Source: AP-15 sp035503615 (GTDB lineage Bacteria; Pseudomonadota; Alphaproteobacteria; ATCC43930; CGMCC-115725). Taken from it: 37,650 nucleotides of DNA. The stretch covers positions 1-37,650 of the forward strand of contig DATJTI010000002.1 of assembly GCA_035503615.1 (NCBI GenBank), read 5' to 3'. Shown one piece after another: positions 1 to 8,117 of the stretch; the stretch's first letter is position 1, and each line of letters opens with the position of its first letter. Position numbers and translations under genes: made by a program. Below the pieces are notes generated by a model. The model was not told the DNA's origin and searched no databases. It saw nothing but the letters and a program-made list of their open reading frames with translations.

Positions 1-345
1 CCGTTCGCGGCGAACGAGAATAGCGGCTGGCTGCTGGTCAATGGCGTGCCGCCGCTGATCAACGTCGATGATTGGCGCAACCTCGATTTGCGCCTGATGC
101 GCTCGTCACCGGCCTATCTGGCGATTTATCGCGAATATCGCGATGTCACCTTCTGGCAGGGCGAGCGTGGACCGGCCGGGCCGCAGGTCACGCAAAACGG
201 GCGTGAATTCATCGTCGGCTATCTGCTGCGCAATCTGTGCCATGCCTGCGCCATTGTCGGCCAGGTGCGCTACGCGTTCGATTTCGACGCCAGCGGCAAG
301 TTTCTCGGCACCCGCCTCGTAGCGGTGACCCCGGCCGATCAATAG
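1..345 (+). CDS. Hypothetical protein, 3' part only
   Basis: The reading frame is open from the first base of the window and ends with TAG at 345, so this is the C-terminal 114 residues of a gene that starts upstream. The coding pattern is convincing: it has high third-position GC and a sensible composition. It contains a Cys-His-Ala-Cys motif (NLCHACAIVG) about two thirds along the visible part, followed by a beta-rich stretch (YAFDFDASGKFLGTRLV). I do not recognise the family. The CHAC motif could be a metal or redox site, but nothing else supports that. It converges on priA, whose stop lies 18 bases further on. The ATG at 46 is internal and need not be a start. Confidence 0.6.
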   Translation, partial: PFAANENSGWLLVNGVPPLINVDDWRNLDLRLMRSSPAYLAIYREYRDVTFWQGERGPAGPQVTQNGREFIVGYLLRNLCHACAIVGQVRYAFDFDASGKFLGTRLVAVTPADQ

Positions 346-363
346 CCAGCCACCTTCGCTGGC

Positions 364-2643
364 TCACAGAAAGCTGTAGGGGTCGATATCGACCTGGATG
401 CGGGTTGTGCCGCCGAGGCGCACTCGGGAGAGCCAGTCACGTAGCATGGCCTGCACCCTCACGCCGCGCTCGGCCTTGACCAGAAAGCGGCGGCGGTGCC
501 GGCCACGCAACACGGCAAGCGGTGCCGGCGCCGGGCCGAGCACGCCGACGCCCGGCAGCTGGGGGGCGGCGCGCGACAATGCCTGGGCGGCAAAATCGGC
601 GGATTCACCGTCATCGGCACTGAGGATCAGCGCGGCGAGCCGGCCAAAGGGTGGCAGGCCGGCAGCCCGGCGCGCCGCGGCTTCGGCTTCGAGAAAACGG
701 TCGCGGTCGCCGCTGGCAAGCGCCTGCATGACCGGTTGGTCGGGCATCACGGTCTGGATCAGCACGCGCCCCTTGCGGTCCGCCCGGCCGGCCCGGCCGC
801 CGACCTGGTGCAGCAGCTGATAGGTGCGCTCGGCTGCGCGCAGGTCGCCGCCGGTCAGCCCGAGATCGGCATCGACGACGCCGACCAAGGTCAGCATCGG
901 AAAATGATGTCCCTTGGCGACGATTTGGGTGCCGATCAAGACGTCGTAGCGCCGCTCGGCCATTGCCTCGACCAGCGCGGCCGCGGCGCGTGGCCCGGAC
1001 AGCAGATCGCTGACCATCAGCGCCGTGCGCGCAGCGGGAAAGCGCGCCCTGACCTCCTCGCCGAGCCGCTCGACACCGGGGCCGCATGCCGCCAGCGTCC
1101 CGGCGGTCAGGCACTCCGGGCATAGCGGCGGGATCGGCTCGGCGTGGCCGCAATGGTGGCATAGCAGGCGGCGGGTAAAGCGGTGCTCGACCAGCCAGGC
1201 GGTGCAGTTGGGGCATTGCAGGCGATGACCGCAGGCCCGGCACAGGGTCAACGGCGCATAACCGCGCCGGTTCAGAAACAGCAATGCCTGCTCACCGGCG
1301 GCAAGTGTCGCGGCAAGTTCGGCGACCAGCGGCGGCGACAGGAAATGCTCGCGCTCCATCCGTTCCCGGCGCAAATCGACGAGCCGCACCGCCGGCAATT
1401 CGGCGGCCGCGTGGCGGCGCGGCAGAGCCACCCGGCGGTAGCGCTCGCGCGCCACATTGACGACGGTTTCGAGCGACGGGGTCGCCGACACCAGCACGAT
1501 CGGGATGCCAGCGAGCGAAGCGCGCAGCACCGCCATGTCGCGGGCCTGGTAGCAGACGCCGTCCTCCTGCTTGTAGGAGGGGTCGTGCTCTTCGTCGACG
1601 ACGATCAGGCCAAGCGCCGCAAACGGCAGAAACAAGGCCGAGCGGGCGCCGACGACGACCGGCGCGCGCCCGGTGGCGACGGCGCGCCAGGCATCGCGTC
1701 GCGCGGCTGGGGTGACCTCGGAATGCCATTCTAGCGGGAGCACGCCAAAGCGCTCGCGAAATCGCCGCAGCCATTGCGCGCCGAGCGCGATCTCCGGCAA
1801 TAGCACCAGCACCTGGCGGCGAGCGGCCAGTGCTGCGGCGATCGCTGCGAAATAGGTCTCGGTCTTGCCCGAGCCGGTGACGCCGTCGAGCAATGTCACG
1901 CCAAACCCGCCGGCCTCGATGCGGGCGACGAGGCTGCGCGCGGCCGCCGCCTGATCCGAGGACAACGCCAGACCTGGGTGGCGCCAATCCGGGATTGCCG
2001 CAGCCGCGGGCTCGGCCGCGACCAGCTGCTCGGCAACGAGCCCGTGGCGAATGAGGTCGCGCACCACCCCGGCGCCGCAGCCGGCGCGCCGGGCGAGTTC
2101 GGCTGCCGGCTGGACCGGTGCGTCGCGCAGCAATTCGAGCACGCGCCGGCGCGCCGCGGTCAATCGCCGGTCCGGTCGGACATCGGCGAGTGCCGCGATC
2201 CCGGCGGCGGATGCGCCGTAGAGCCGGCGCGGCTGCTGCGGCAGCAAGGCCTGCGGCACGCTGATCACCATGCGCAGTACCAGCCCGGGCGGGGCCATCG
2301 TATAGGCGGCGACGCGGTCGACAAAGCGGCACAGCTCCGGCCGCAGAGGGGCGGCGGCGAGCGTCTCGATGATCGGCTTCAGGCGATCGGCGGCAACCCC
2401 ATCGCCGGCGTGGTCCCACACCGCCCCGACGAGGCTGCGCCGCCCGAGCGGGACGCGAACCAGGGTGCCGGGCGGCAGCGGCGCGCACCCGGCCGGGGCC
2501 AGGTAGTCGAGCGGTTCGGGAAGCGGTAACGGCAACAGCACCCGCACGCGCCTGATCGCCTCCGCCGGCGCGGCGCGCTCCTCGGTGCTGCCATCGGCAC
2601 GATCCGCGGCAACCGCTGCGAAACTGGCATGGCGATCGGGCAT
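364..2643 (-). CDS. priA: Primosomal protein N' (replication restart helicase PriA)
   Basis: PriA is the 3'-5' superfamily 2 DNA helicase that recognises abandoned replication forks and reloads the replisome. At 759 residues it has the normal family length. An N-terminal DNA-binding region (about 30-140) precedes a helicase core with Walker A GVTGSGKT at 254-261 and the DEEH box at 350-353. The core is interrupted by the diagnostic zinc-binding insert. Its eight cysteines lie at about 468, 471, 477, 480, 495, 498, 508 and 511, in the pattern CxxC-CxxC-CxxC-CxxC. The ATG at 2643 is used as the start. The gene is transcribed divergently from the DUF484 gene, with a 173-base gap. Identification is certain from the motifs and their order. 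Confidence 0.97.
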   Translation of the reverse strand: MPDRHASFAAVAADRADGSTEERAAPAEAIRRVRVLLPLPLPEPLDYLAPAGCAPLPPGTLVRVPLGRRSLVGAVWDHAGDGVAADRLKPIIETLAAAPLRPELCRFVDRVAAYTMAPPGLVLRMVISVPQALLPQQPRRLYGASAAGIAALADVRPDRRLTAARRRVLELLRDAPVQPAAELARRAGCGAGVVRDLIRHGLVAEQLVAAEPAAAAIPDWRHPGLALSSDQAAAARSLVARIEAGGFGVTLLDGVTGSGKTETYFAAIAAALAARRQVLVLLPEIALGAQWLRRFRERFGVLPLEWHSEVTPAARRDAWRAVATGRAPVVVGARSALFLPFAALGLIVVDEEHDPSYKQEDGVCYQARDMAVLRASLAGIPIVLVSATPSLETVVNVARERYRRVALPRRHAAAELPAVRLVDLRRERMEREHFLSPPLVAELAATLAAGEQALLFLNRRGYAPLTLCRACGHRLQCPNCTAWLVEHRFTRRLLCHHCGHAEPIPPLCPECLTAGTLAACGPGVERLGEEVRARFPAARTALMVSDLLSGPRAAAALVEAMAERRYDVLIGTQIVAKGHHFPMLTLVGVVDADLGLTGGDLRAAERTYQLLHQVGGRAGRADRKGRVLIQTVMPDQPVMQALASGDRDRFLEAEAAARRAAGLPPFGRLAALILSADDGESADFAAQALSRAAPQLPGVGVLGPAPAPLAVLRGRHRRRFLVKAERGVRVQAMLRDWLSRVRLGGTTRIQVDIDPYSFL

Positions 2644-2816
2644 CGGCTAAACTCGCTCGACAGACGACGCACGGCAAGACCCGTTCGGCGCCTGCGCAAA
2701 GACCAGTCGGGCGGCCGATAGCGGGGGCGGTTTCAGGTGGCTAGTGTCATGACGGTGCATCCAGTTGCTCGCCCAGTCCGCCGCCCGCGCCGTGTTGCGG
2801 CCGGGTGGAGGTAGGA

Positions 2817-3566
2817 GTGGCCGACCGTCCGCAGGACCAGCCGAAGCCCTGGCGCGCCGGCGATTCGGCGGCGGGAGCGGCGGGCGGTATCCGCGCCGGC
2901 GATGTCGTTGCCTATCTGCGCGACCACCCCGATTTCCTCGAACGCCATCCCGACGCGCTGCATTTCCTCGGCGCACCGCGGCGCCGGGACAGCAGCGATG
3001 GTGTGCTCGATTTTCAGCATTTCATGCTCGAACGGCTACGCCACGATGTCGGCAGCCTGCAGCAGGAGCAGAAGAGCCTGATCGCGATGAGCCGCAGCAA
3101 CCTGGCGAGCCAGGGGCGCGTGCACAAGGCCATTCTGACGATGCTGAAGGCGCTGAGCTTCGAGCATCTGCTGCAGATCATCACGACCGACCTCGCGGTG
3201 CTGATCGACGTCGATATCGTCACCCTCGGGGTCGAAAGCACGGCGGCACGTACCACCTCGCTGCCGGTGCACGGCGTTCATCTGCTGCGTGCCGGCACGG
3301 TCGATCAGTTGCTCGGCCCCGACCGTGACACGCTGCTCTCTACCGACATCCGGGGCGACCCGGCATTGTTCGGCGGTGCCGCGGGCCTGGTGCGCTCGCA
3401 GGCGCTGTTGCGCCTGTCGTTCGGGCGCTCCGGCCCGGTCGGGTTGATGTGCATCGGCACTCGCAAGGCCGGTACGTTCTGCCCGGGGCTCGGCACCGAG
3501 CTGTTGAGCTTTCTCGCCCGCGCCGTCGAGATCACGATCGCCCAGTGGCTCGAACGCGGCCGCTGA
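2817..3566 (+). CDS. DUF484 family protein
   Basis: This 249-residue protein belongs to the DUF484 family. The N-terminal signature is present (VVAYLRDHPDFLERHPDAL, about residues 28-46), followed by the helical HFMLERLR region and then a GAF-like alpha/beta half. The family is found beside xerC in many Proteobacteria and its biochemical role is not established. A GTG at 2805 would add four residues, but GTG 2817 has a strong Shine-Dalgarno GGAGGT at 2807-2812, so I place the start there. The gene is directly followed by xerC in another frame, with the likely xerC start inside the end of this gene, which indicates translational coupling. Confidence is high for the family and low for function. 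Confidence 0.88.
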   Translation: MADRPQDQPKPWRAGDSAAGAAGGIRAGDVVAYLRDHPDFLERHPDALHFLGAPRRRDSSDGVLDFQHFMLERLRHDVGSLQQEQKSLIAMSRSNLASQGRVHKAILTMLKALSFEHLLQIITTDLAVLIDVDIVTLGVESTAARTTSLPVHGVHLLRAGTVDQLLGPDRDTLLSTDIRGDPALFGGAAGLVRSQALLRLSFGRSGPVGLMCIGTRKAGTFCPGLGTELLSFLARAVEITIAQWLERGR

Positions 3567-4591
3567 GCCACCCTCGGACCGATACCGGCCGGCGGGAGGC
3601 CTTCCCGGCGCTGCCCGAGCCGATCGCGCTGCCACGGTTTGCCGCCGGTGGCGATTTGCGCGCCGCGATCGCGCTGTGGCAGGGCTGGCTCGGCGCGGAA
3701 CGGCGCGCCTCGGCGCATACGATCGCCGCCTATGGCCGCGACCTTGCGTTCTTTCTCGATTTTCTGACCGGGCATCTCGGCCGGATGCCGGATCTGGCGG
3801 AGCTCGACCGGCTGCACCCTGCCGATTTCCGCGCCTATCTGGCAAAGCGCGCCGGCGACGGGATCGAAAAGAGTTCGCTCGCCCGCTGCCTGTCGGTGCT
3901 GCGCGGTTTTATACGATTTCTGCAACGGCGAGGGCTCGCCTCGACCACGTCACTTGCGGCCCTGCGCGGGCCCAAGCTGCGGCCGGGCGTGCCAAAGCCG
4001 CTTTCGGTTGCCGATGCGATCGCCACCGTTGATCGTGCTGCCGATCGCGCTGGCGATCGCGCTGGCGGCCCACCTCGCCAGGGGTGGCTGAGCCGACGCG
4101 ATACCGCATTGTTGGTGCTCCTCTATGGCTGCGGGCTGCGGCTGTCGGAAGCGCTGGGGCTGACCCGCGCCGAGGCTCCGCTCGGCGAGGTGCTGACGAT
4201 CATCGGCAAGGGTGGCAAGGAGCGCCAGCTGCCGATCCTGCCGGCCGTGCGTATCGCGGTTGCCGACTACCTCGCCGCCTGCCCATTTCCATTGAGCGCG
4301 GAGGATCCGCTGTTTGTCGGCGCCCGCGGCGGCCCGCTGCATCCGCGCCTGGTGCAGCGGCAAATGGCAGCGCTGCGGCGGTTTCTGCAGCTGCCGGACA
4401 GCGCCACCCCGCATGCGCTGCGCCACAGCTTTGCGACGCACCTGTTGGGCGCCGGCGGCGATCTGCGCGCGATCCAGGAATTGCTCGGCCATTCGAGCCT
4501 GTCGACGACGCAGCGCTATACCGCGGTCGAGCCCGAGCGGCTGCTGGCGGTTTATGACGAGGCGCATCCGCGCGCCCGGCTGCCCGGCTGA
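3545..4591 (+). CDS. xerC: Tyrosine recombinase XerC
   Basis: Site-specific recombinase of the XerC/XerD type, which resolves chromosome dimers at dif. A core-binding SAM-like domain (about 40-135) carries the usual HTIAAYGRDLAFFLDFL helix. The catalytic domain has Arg199 in GCGLRLSEAL, Lys in GKGGKER (222-225), His290 and Arg293 in HALRHSFATHL, His316 in LLGHSS and nucleophile Tyr325 in TTQRYTAV. All members of the catalytic set are present. The start is uncertain. No ATG is available, and GTG 3545 overlaps the end of the DUF484 gene by 22 bases and gives 348 residues. TTG 3656 would give 311 residues, closer to the family norm. A 12-base repeat inserts Asp-Arg-Ala units between the two domains. 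XerD cannot be excluded, but the DUF484 neighbour favours XerC. Confidence 0.9.
   Translation: MARTRPLSHPRTDTGRREAFPALPEPIALPRFAAGGDLRAAIALWQGWLGAERRASAHTIAAYGRDLAFFLDFLTGHLGRMPDLAELDRLHPADFRAYLAKRAGDGIEKSSLARCLSVLRGFIRFLQRRGLASTTSLAALRGPKLRPGVPKPLSVADAIATVDRAADRAGDRAGGPPRQGWLSRRDTALLVLLYGCGLRLSEALGLTRAEAPLGEVLTIIGKGGKERQLPILPAVRIAVADYLAACPFPLSAEDPLFVGARGGPLHPRLVQRQMAALRRFLQLPDSATPHALRHSFATHLLGAGGDLRAIQELLGHSSLSTTQRYTAVEPERLLAVYDEAHPRARLPG
4031..4066. repeat. 12-base tandem repeat inside xerC
   Basis: Three copies of a 12-base unit lie head to tail: GATCGTGCTGCC, then GATCGCGCTGGC twice. They encode the repeated residues DRAA/DRAG/DRAG in the linker between the core-binding and catalytic domains of XerC. 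The frame is kept, so this is an in-frame expansion rather than damage. Confidence 0.85.
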
Positions 4592-4633
4592 GACTTGCCG
4601 CGCCGAGGCGCAGGAGTTGCGGGGAGAGCGAAG

Positions 4634-5395
4634 ATGGATCTCGGGCTCAGCGGCAAAAAGGCGATCGTGACCGGCGGCAGCCGCGGCATCGGCCGCGCGA
4701 TCTGCACGCTGTTGGCGCAGGAGGGCTGCGATATCGCACTCTGCGCGCGCGGCGAGGCCGGGGTCGCGGAGGCGGTGACCGCGCTCGCCGGCCGGGGGAT
4801 CACGGCATATGGCGGGGTCGTCGATGTCGCCGATACCACGGTGTTGCGCGGCTGGATCGGCGAGGCGGTGCAGAAGCTCGGCGGGCTCGATATCTTCATC
4901 GCCAATGTCAGCGCCTTGGCGCAGGCGATGGACGAGGATTCGTGGCGCCGTAGCCTCGCGATCGACGTGATGGGCACGGTCGCCGGGGTCGAGGCGGCGC
5001 TCCCGTTTCTCGAACAATCCTCGGCCGCGGCAATCATCGTGCTCGGCACCACCGGTGCCATCGAGATCGCCGGTGCGCCGCGTCCCTATGCCTCGGTCAA
5101 AGCCGCACTCGTCCCTTATGTCAAGGCGCTGGCCCGCAATCTCGCCGCCAAGGGCGTGCGTGCCAACATGGTTTCGCCCGGCAATGTCTATTTCAAGGGC
5201 GGGGTCTGGAACGCGCTGGAGGAGAACAATCCGGAACTCTTCAAGGTGATGGTCGGGCGCAACCCGACAGGGCGCATGGGTACACCCGAAGAAGTGGCCA
5301 ACGCCGTCGTCTTTCTGGCGAGCCCGCGTGCCAGCTTTATCACCGGCACCAATTTGATCGTCGATGGCGCGCTGACCCAGCGCGTCCAGTTCTAA
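4634..5395 (+). CDS. SDR family NAD(P)-dependent oxidoreductase
   Basis: Classical short-chain dehydrogenase/reductase of 253 residues. It has the dinucleotide motif TGGSRGIG near residue 14, the active-site YASVK and a C-terminal FITGTNLIVDGA typical of the family. The usual NNAG is replaced by ANVS, and the position 13 residues before the catalytic Tyr is Thr (LGTTGA) rather than the usual Ser. The enzyme should oxidise or reduce an alcohol or ketone, but the substrate cannot be read from the sequence. The ATG at 4634 is chosen because GGGGAGAG lies just upstream, although the frame is open further back to 4595. It lies 42 bases after xerC on the same strand and may be read through from it. 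The next gene downstream is a convergent remnant. Confidence 0.85.
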   Translation: MDLGLSGKKAIVTGGSRGIGRAICTLLAQEGCDIALCARGEAGVAEAVTALAGRGITAYGGVVDVADTTVLRGWIGEAVQKLGGLDIFIANVSALAQAMDEDSWRRSLAIDVMGTVAGVEAALPFLEQSSAAAIIVLGTTGAIEIAGAPRPYASVKAALVPYVKALARNLAAKGVRANMVSPGNVYFKGGVWNALEENNPELFKVMVGRNPTGRMGTPEEVANAVVFLASPRASFITGTNLIVDGALTQRVQF

Positions 5396-5415
5396 AGCGG
5401 TTTTCGGTCGCGGTG

Positions 5416-5760
5416 CTATCGCGCCGGACACAGGGCGCCGGCGTTGACCCATTTTGTAAAGACGGCAACGAACTGATCATGGGTCAGCGGCGGGGTCGTT
5501 CTCTTCTTGCCGTTCAAGCGAACCCCGGGCGAGAACGACCACAACACCAGAGGCTCGTCGGTGACGTGCTTGAGCAAGCCCTGCAGGTCGAGACCGCCAT
5601 TCTTGCTTTGGTCTTTTAGTACACTGCACAGCTCGCTGCCGCTCATCGCCACGTCCGGCGCCGATTCCCATGCCATTGAAATGGGGCCAAACGCCAACTC
5701 GGAGCGCCGGTGAAGGCGTTGTTGCTGTCGCCATGGCAGCTCGAGCAACGAACGTTCGGT
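5416..5760 (-). pseudogene. Frameshifted remnant of a CxxCH protein like the 'isoquinoline 1-oxidoreductase subunit' family
   Basis: On the minus strand one frame encodes VRCSSCHGD and APSWRLAP, then the match continues in another frame with ISMAWESA, SELCSVLKD, KNGG, LVLWSFSPG and a C-terminal AGALCP. Read together they match the C-terminal half of small CxxCH proteins often annotated as isoquinoline 1-oxidoreductase subunit (family recalled from memory). The frame change falls in a C run on the minus strand (G run 5683-5686 on plus), and one extra C would restore LAPISMAW exactly. The expected N-terminal half, with its signal peptide and first CxxCH, was not found in any frame upstream, so the gene looks both truncated and frameshifted. 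A sequencing error could explain the frameshift but not the missing front. The region from 5761 to 5979 holds nothing else I recognise. Confidence 0.6.
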
Positions 5761-5979
5761 CGCCGGGCAGCTATCGCCATCAGCAAGCGCCGGCGATTTC
5801 CCGGCGCACGATCTGGGTCAACCGCACGATGCTTTATTCGTCCGGACGCGCTCGGCCCGACGCCCAGCGGCCAGCGACTGATTTGTCCGCGCCCGCCCAT
5901 TGCGCAAGCCTGCACCGGGACGAGGCCAACCCCGATCATCGCCGACCCGCGGTGCGGCGACCGATGACCCCTAAAACCG

Positions 5980-6005
5980 AGATGGGCGCCTCAAGGCGCC
6001 CATCT
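5980..6005 (-). terminator. Probable intrinsic terminator of the amidohydrolase gene
   Basis: A perfect 10-bp stem, GATGGGCGCC (5981-5990) and GGCGCCCATC (5995-6004), encloses a four-base loop and is extended by an A-T pair. On the minus strand it is followed after four bases by TTTT. It lies 24 bases beyond the stop of the minus-strand amidohydrolase, as expected for a Rho-independent terminator. Confidence 0.65.
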
Positions 6006-6029
6006 TATCACCTTTCAGGCGATCGCGCG

Positions 6030-7169
6030 TCAGTTGATCAACCCGTAAAACTTGGCGGCGTTCTCGCAGGTGATCTTGTGCACGACATCGGCCGGCAGCC
6101 CGGCGAACTGCTCCTTGATGTATTTCGAGGATTCGGGCCACACCCCGTCGGTGTGCGGATAGTCGGAGCCCCACATCAGGGTTTCGACACCGATATCCTC
6201 ATAGAGCTTGGTGCCGATCGGGTCGAACTGGAACGTCGCCTTGCACTGGCGGCGCCAGTATTCGCTGGGCTTCAGCTTGATCAGGTCGCGGAAGCGGTCC
6301 TCATATTCGAAATCCATGCGGTCGAGCGCATAGGGCAGCCAGCCGATGCCGCTCTCGCCGAACGACACCTTGAGCCGCGGATGGCGCTCGAGCACGCCGG
6401 CACCGATCAGCGCCGCAATGATGTGAATGAGCCCCATCTGGAACGAGGAGACGCCGGTGAACATCGCCGCCCGCCGAACCTGGCCGGAGACACCCTCGCG
6501 GGCGCGCGGCGACGTGGTTGGGAAGGTGTGGAAATGCAGCGGCAATTGCACATCCTCGACGGCGTTCCATAGCGGCTCCCAGACCGGGTGCCACATCGGC
6601 TCCATGTCCCAGGAGCAGGACAGTTCGAGCCCCTTGATGCCCATCTTGGCGACCCGATGGATCTCGGCTACCGCCTTGTCGATATCGCCATAGGGCAGGC
6701 AGGCGAGGCCGATCTCGCGCTCGGGATAATGGCTGCAAAAGTCCTTGAGCCAATTATTGTAGATGCGCAGCATCTCATTCGAGGCTTCGTTGTCGTTGAG
6801 CCGCGAGGCGGCACCGAGGATGCCGTAGATCACCTCGGCATCGACACCGTCGCGGTCCATGTCCTTGATCCGCAGGTGCGGGTCGCTGCAGCGGCGGATG
6901 TCGCGCTTGCCGTCCTCGTACATGCCGGTCTCGGCCATGATGTCGACGCGGTGGTTCTGACCGGGGACAAACGGCGCACCGCCCGGACCGACACCGTTTT
7001 TCAGGCCGAAGGTCGCGCCGTTTTTGGCGACCCATTGCGGCCCCTGCGGCCCGTCGGCGACATAGGGCATGCGGTCCTTCAAGTCCCGCGGGGCTTCGGA
7101 GGTGAACAGGTCGGGCGGCATCCACGGCATGTCGAGGTGGCAATCGGCCGAAATCCTGCGGTACTGCAT
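6030..7169 (-). CDS. Amidohydrolase family 2 (metal-dependent TIM-barrel hydrolase or decarboxylase)
   Basis: This 379-residue protein of the amidohydrolase_2 superfamily includes ACMSD, gamma-resorcylate decarboxylase and related hydrolases. The N-terminal metal site is visible as DCHLD (Asp9, His11), a mid-protein histidine pair lies in LHFHTF, and the C-terminal catalytic Asp (about 336) lies in GSDYPHTDG. The GSDYPH plus PES/SSKYIKEQF ending is typical of the group often found in aromatic or xenobiotic catabolism. The substrate is unknown. The frame is open back to 7421, but ATG 7169 has GGAGA seven bases upstream and begins at the conserved strand. It is divergent from the VOC gene, and a terminator hairpin follows the stop. 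Confidence 0.85.
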   Translation of the reverse strand: MQYRRISADCHLDMPWMPPDLFTSEAPRDLKDRMPYVADGPQGPQWVAKNGATFGLKNGVGPGGAPFVPGQNHRVDIMAETGMYEDGKRDIRRCSDPHLRIKDMDRDGVDAEVIYGILGAASRLNDNEASNEMLRIYNNWLKDFCSHYPEREIGLACLPYGDIDKAVAEIHRVAKMGIKGLELSCSWDMEPMWHPVWEPLWNAVEDVQLPLHFHTFPTTSPRAREGVSGQVRRAAMFTGVSSFQMGLIHIIAALIGAGVLERHPRLKVSFGESGIGWLPYALDRMDFEYEDRFRDLIKLKPSEYWRRQCKATFQFDPIGTKLYEDIGVETLMWGSDYPHTDGVWPESSKYIKEQFAGLPADVVHKITCENAAKFYGLIN

Positions 7170-7199
7170 GTCGTTTTCTCCGCTGATTGTTGACCCAAG

Positions 7200-7215
7200 C
7201 GTGCGTCTGCGCACG
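7200..7215. promoter_or_regulatory. Short perfect dyad in the divergent region before the amidohydrolase
   Basis: CGTGCG (7200-7205) and CGCACG (7210-7215) form a perfect 6-bp inverted repeat with a four-base centre. It is 31-46 bases upstream of the amidohydrolase start, in the gap shared with the VOC gene. It could be an operator or a leader hairpin. No regulator gene is adjacent, so the role is a guess. Confidence 0.3.
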
Positions 7216-7384
7216 ACTGTACTCCCTCGCCGCACCGATTTCCCGGCCGGGGACCGGTCGAGGGCCGGCATTTTTGCAACCGCGACATGAATAAGGCGCA
7301 ACGCCTGACAAACAGAGGCGCGGCTTGCCTCGGCGCCGGTGATTGCGCATGATTCGTGTTCGAGACGGGAGAAGGGAGGCGAGG

Positions 7385-7834
7385 ATGCCCGACACGGCAA
7401 CGATCGCGACAATGGCGACACATGCCGAGACCCCCATTCGCATCGGCGGGCTCGACCATGTCGTGCTCAGGGTCGGCGATCTCGATCGCGCGATCCGCTT
7501 TTATCAGACGGTGCTGGGGCTCAAGGTCGAGCGCGAATTGCAGCAGCCGCGGCTCGTACAGCTGCGCGCCGGCGCGTCGCTGATCGACCTGGTTCCGGCC
7601 TCCGTGTCGCCGCATCAGGCGCCGGATCAGGCCGGACGCAACATGGACCATTTCGCCATCCGGGTGGTGGGCTTCGATGCCGCGGCATTGAAGGCGCATC
7701 TCAAGCGCTATGGCGTCGATCCGGGTGAGGTGCGGGAGCGCTATGGGGCGGAAGGCTACGGCCCCTCGCTCTATATCTCGGACCCTGACGGCAACACCGT
7801 CGAGCTCAAGGGCGAGGCGACCCGCGGTCTATAG
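7385..7834 (+). CDS. VOC family protein (glyoxalase/bleomycin resistance/dioxygenase fold)
   Basis: Small 149-residue protein with one vicinal oxygen chelate domain: betaalphabetabetabeta unit one begins at GLDHVVLRV and unit two at MDHFAIRV, ending with SDPDGNTVELKG. The putative metal ligands are the His of LDHV, the His of MDHF and the Glu of VELKG, all present. Such proteins may be glyoxalases, epimerases or ring-cleavage enzymes, and I cannot choose among these. ATG 7385 is selected because GGGAGG lies about five bases upstream. The first 20 residues are a poorly conserved leader. The gene is divergent from the amidohydrolase and may share its regulation. Confidence 0.85.
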   Translation: MPDTATIATMATHAETPIRIGGLDHVVLRVGDLDRAIRFYQTVLGLKVERELQQPRLVQLRAGASLIDLVPASVSPHQAPDQAGRNMDHFAIRVVGFDAAALKAHLKRYGVDPGEVRERYGAEGYGPSLYISDPDGNTVELKGEATRGL

Positions 7835-8044
7835 GAAGCGGCCGCACGCGGCGCCAAGCGGGTTCGCGAGATCAGGCTCCGGCGCCGGTCAGACCGGCGG
7901 CGCATGGCGACCCGATGCAATGTCGGTCGGTCCTTTTGCCGCTGCCGACAAGACCGGGCGTCCGGTCGCGCAGATAGCTGTCGCAAGGGCGCGTCGCGCG
8001 GCGCCTGGCGGGGATGGCCAGAGACGATGGCAGTCGAGATAATC

Positions 8045-8107
8045 GCCGACCGCATTGGACGCCGACCGCCCGGACGCCGACCGCCCGGACGCCGACCGCA
8101 TTGGACG
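8045..8107. repeat. 15-base tandem repeat upstream of the dehalogenase
   Basis: The unit GACGCCGACCGCCCG occurs at 8058-8072 and 8073-8087, with a third copy ending in ATT at 8088-8102. The flanks repeat too: GCCGACCGCATTGGACG is present at both 8045-8061 and 8091-8107. The block ends at the dehalogenase Shine-Dalgarno. It is open in the dehalogenase frame from 8043 onward and would encode Asp-Ala-Asp-Arg-Pro units. The rest of the 283-base gap (7835-8117) shows nothing recognisable. Confidence 0.85.
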
Positions 8108-8117
8108 AGGAGCCGCC

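Noticed and set aside
496..1125. Long plus-strand open frame opposite priA
   Set aside because: It is a high-GC shadow of priA. Its composition is unlike a protein and it lacks a ribosome site.
3449..3544. Extended start of xerC at 3449
   Set aside because: It would lie deep inside the DUF484 gene and gives an Arg-rich leader that is not family-like.
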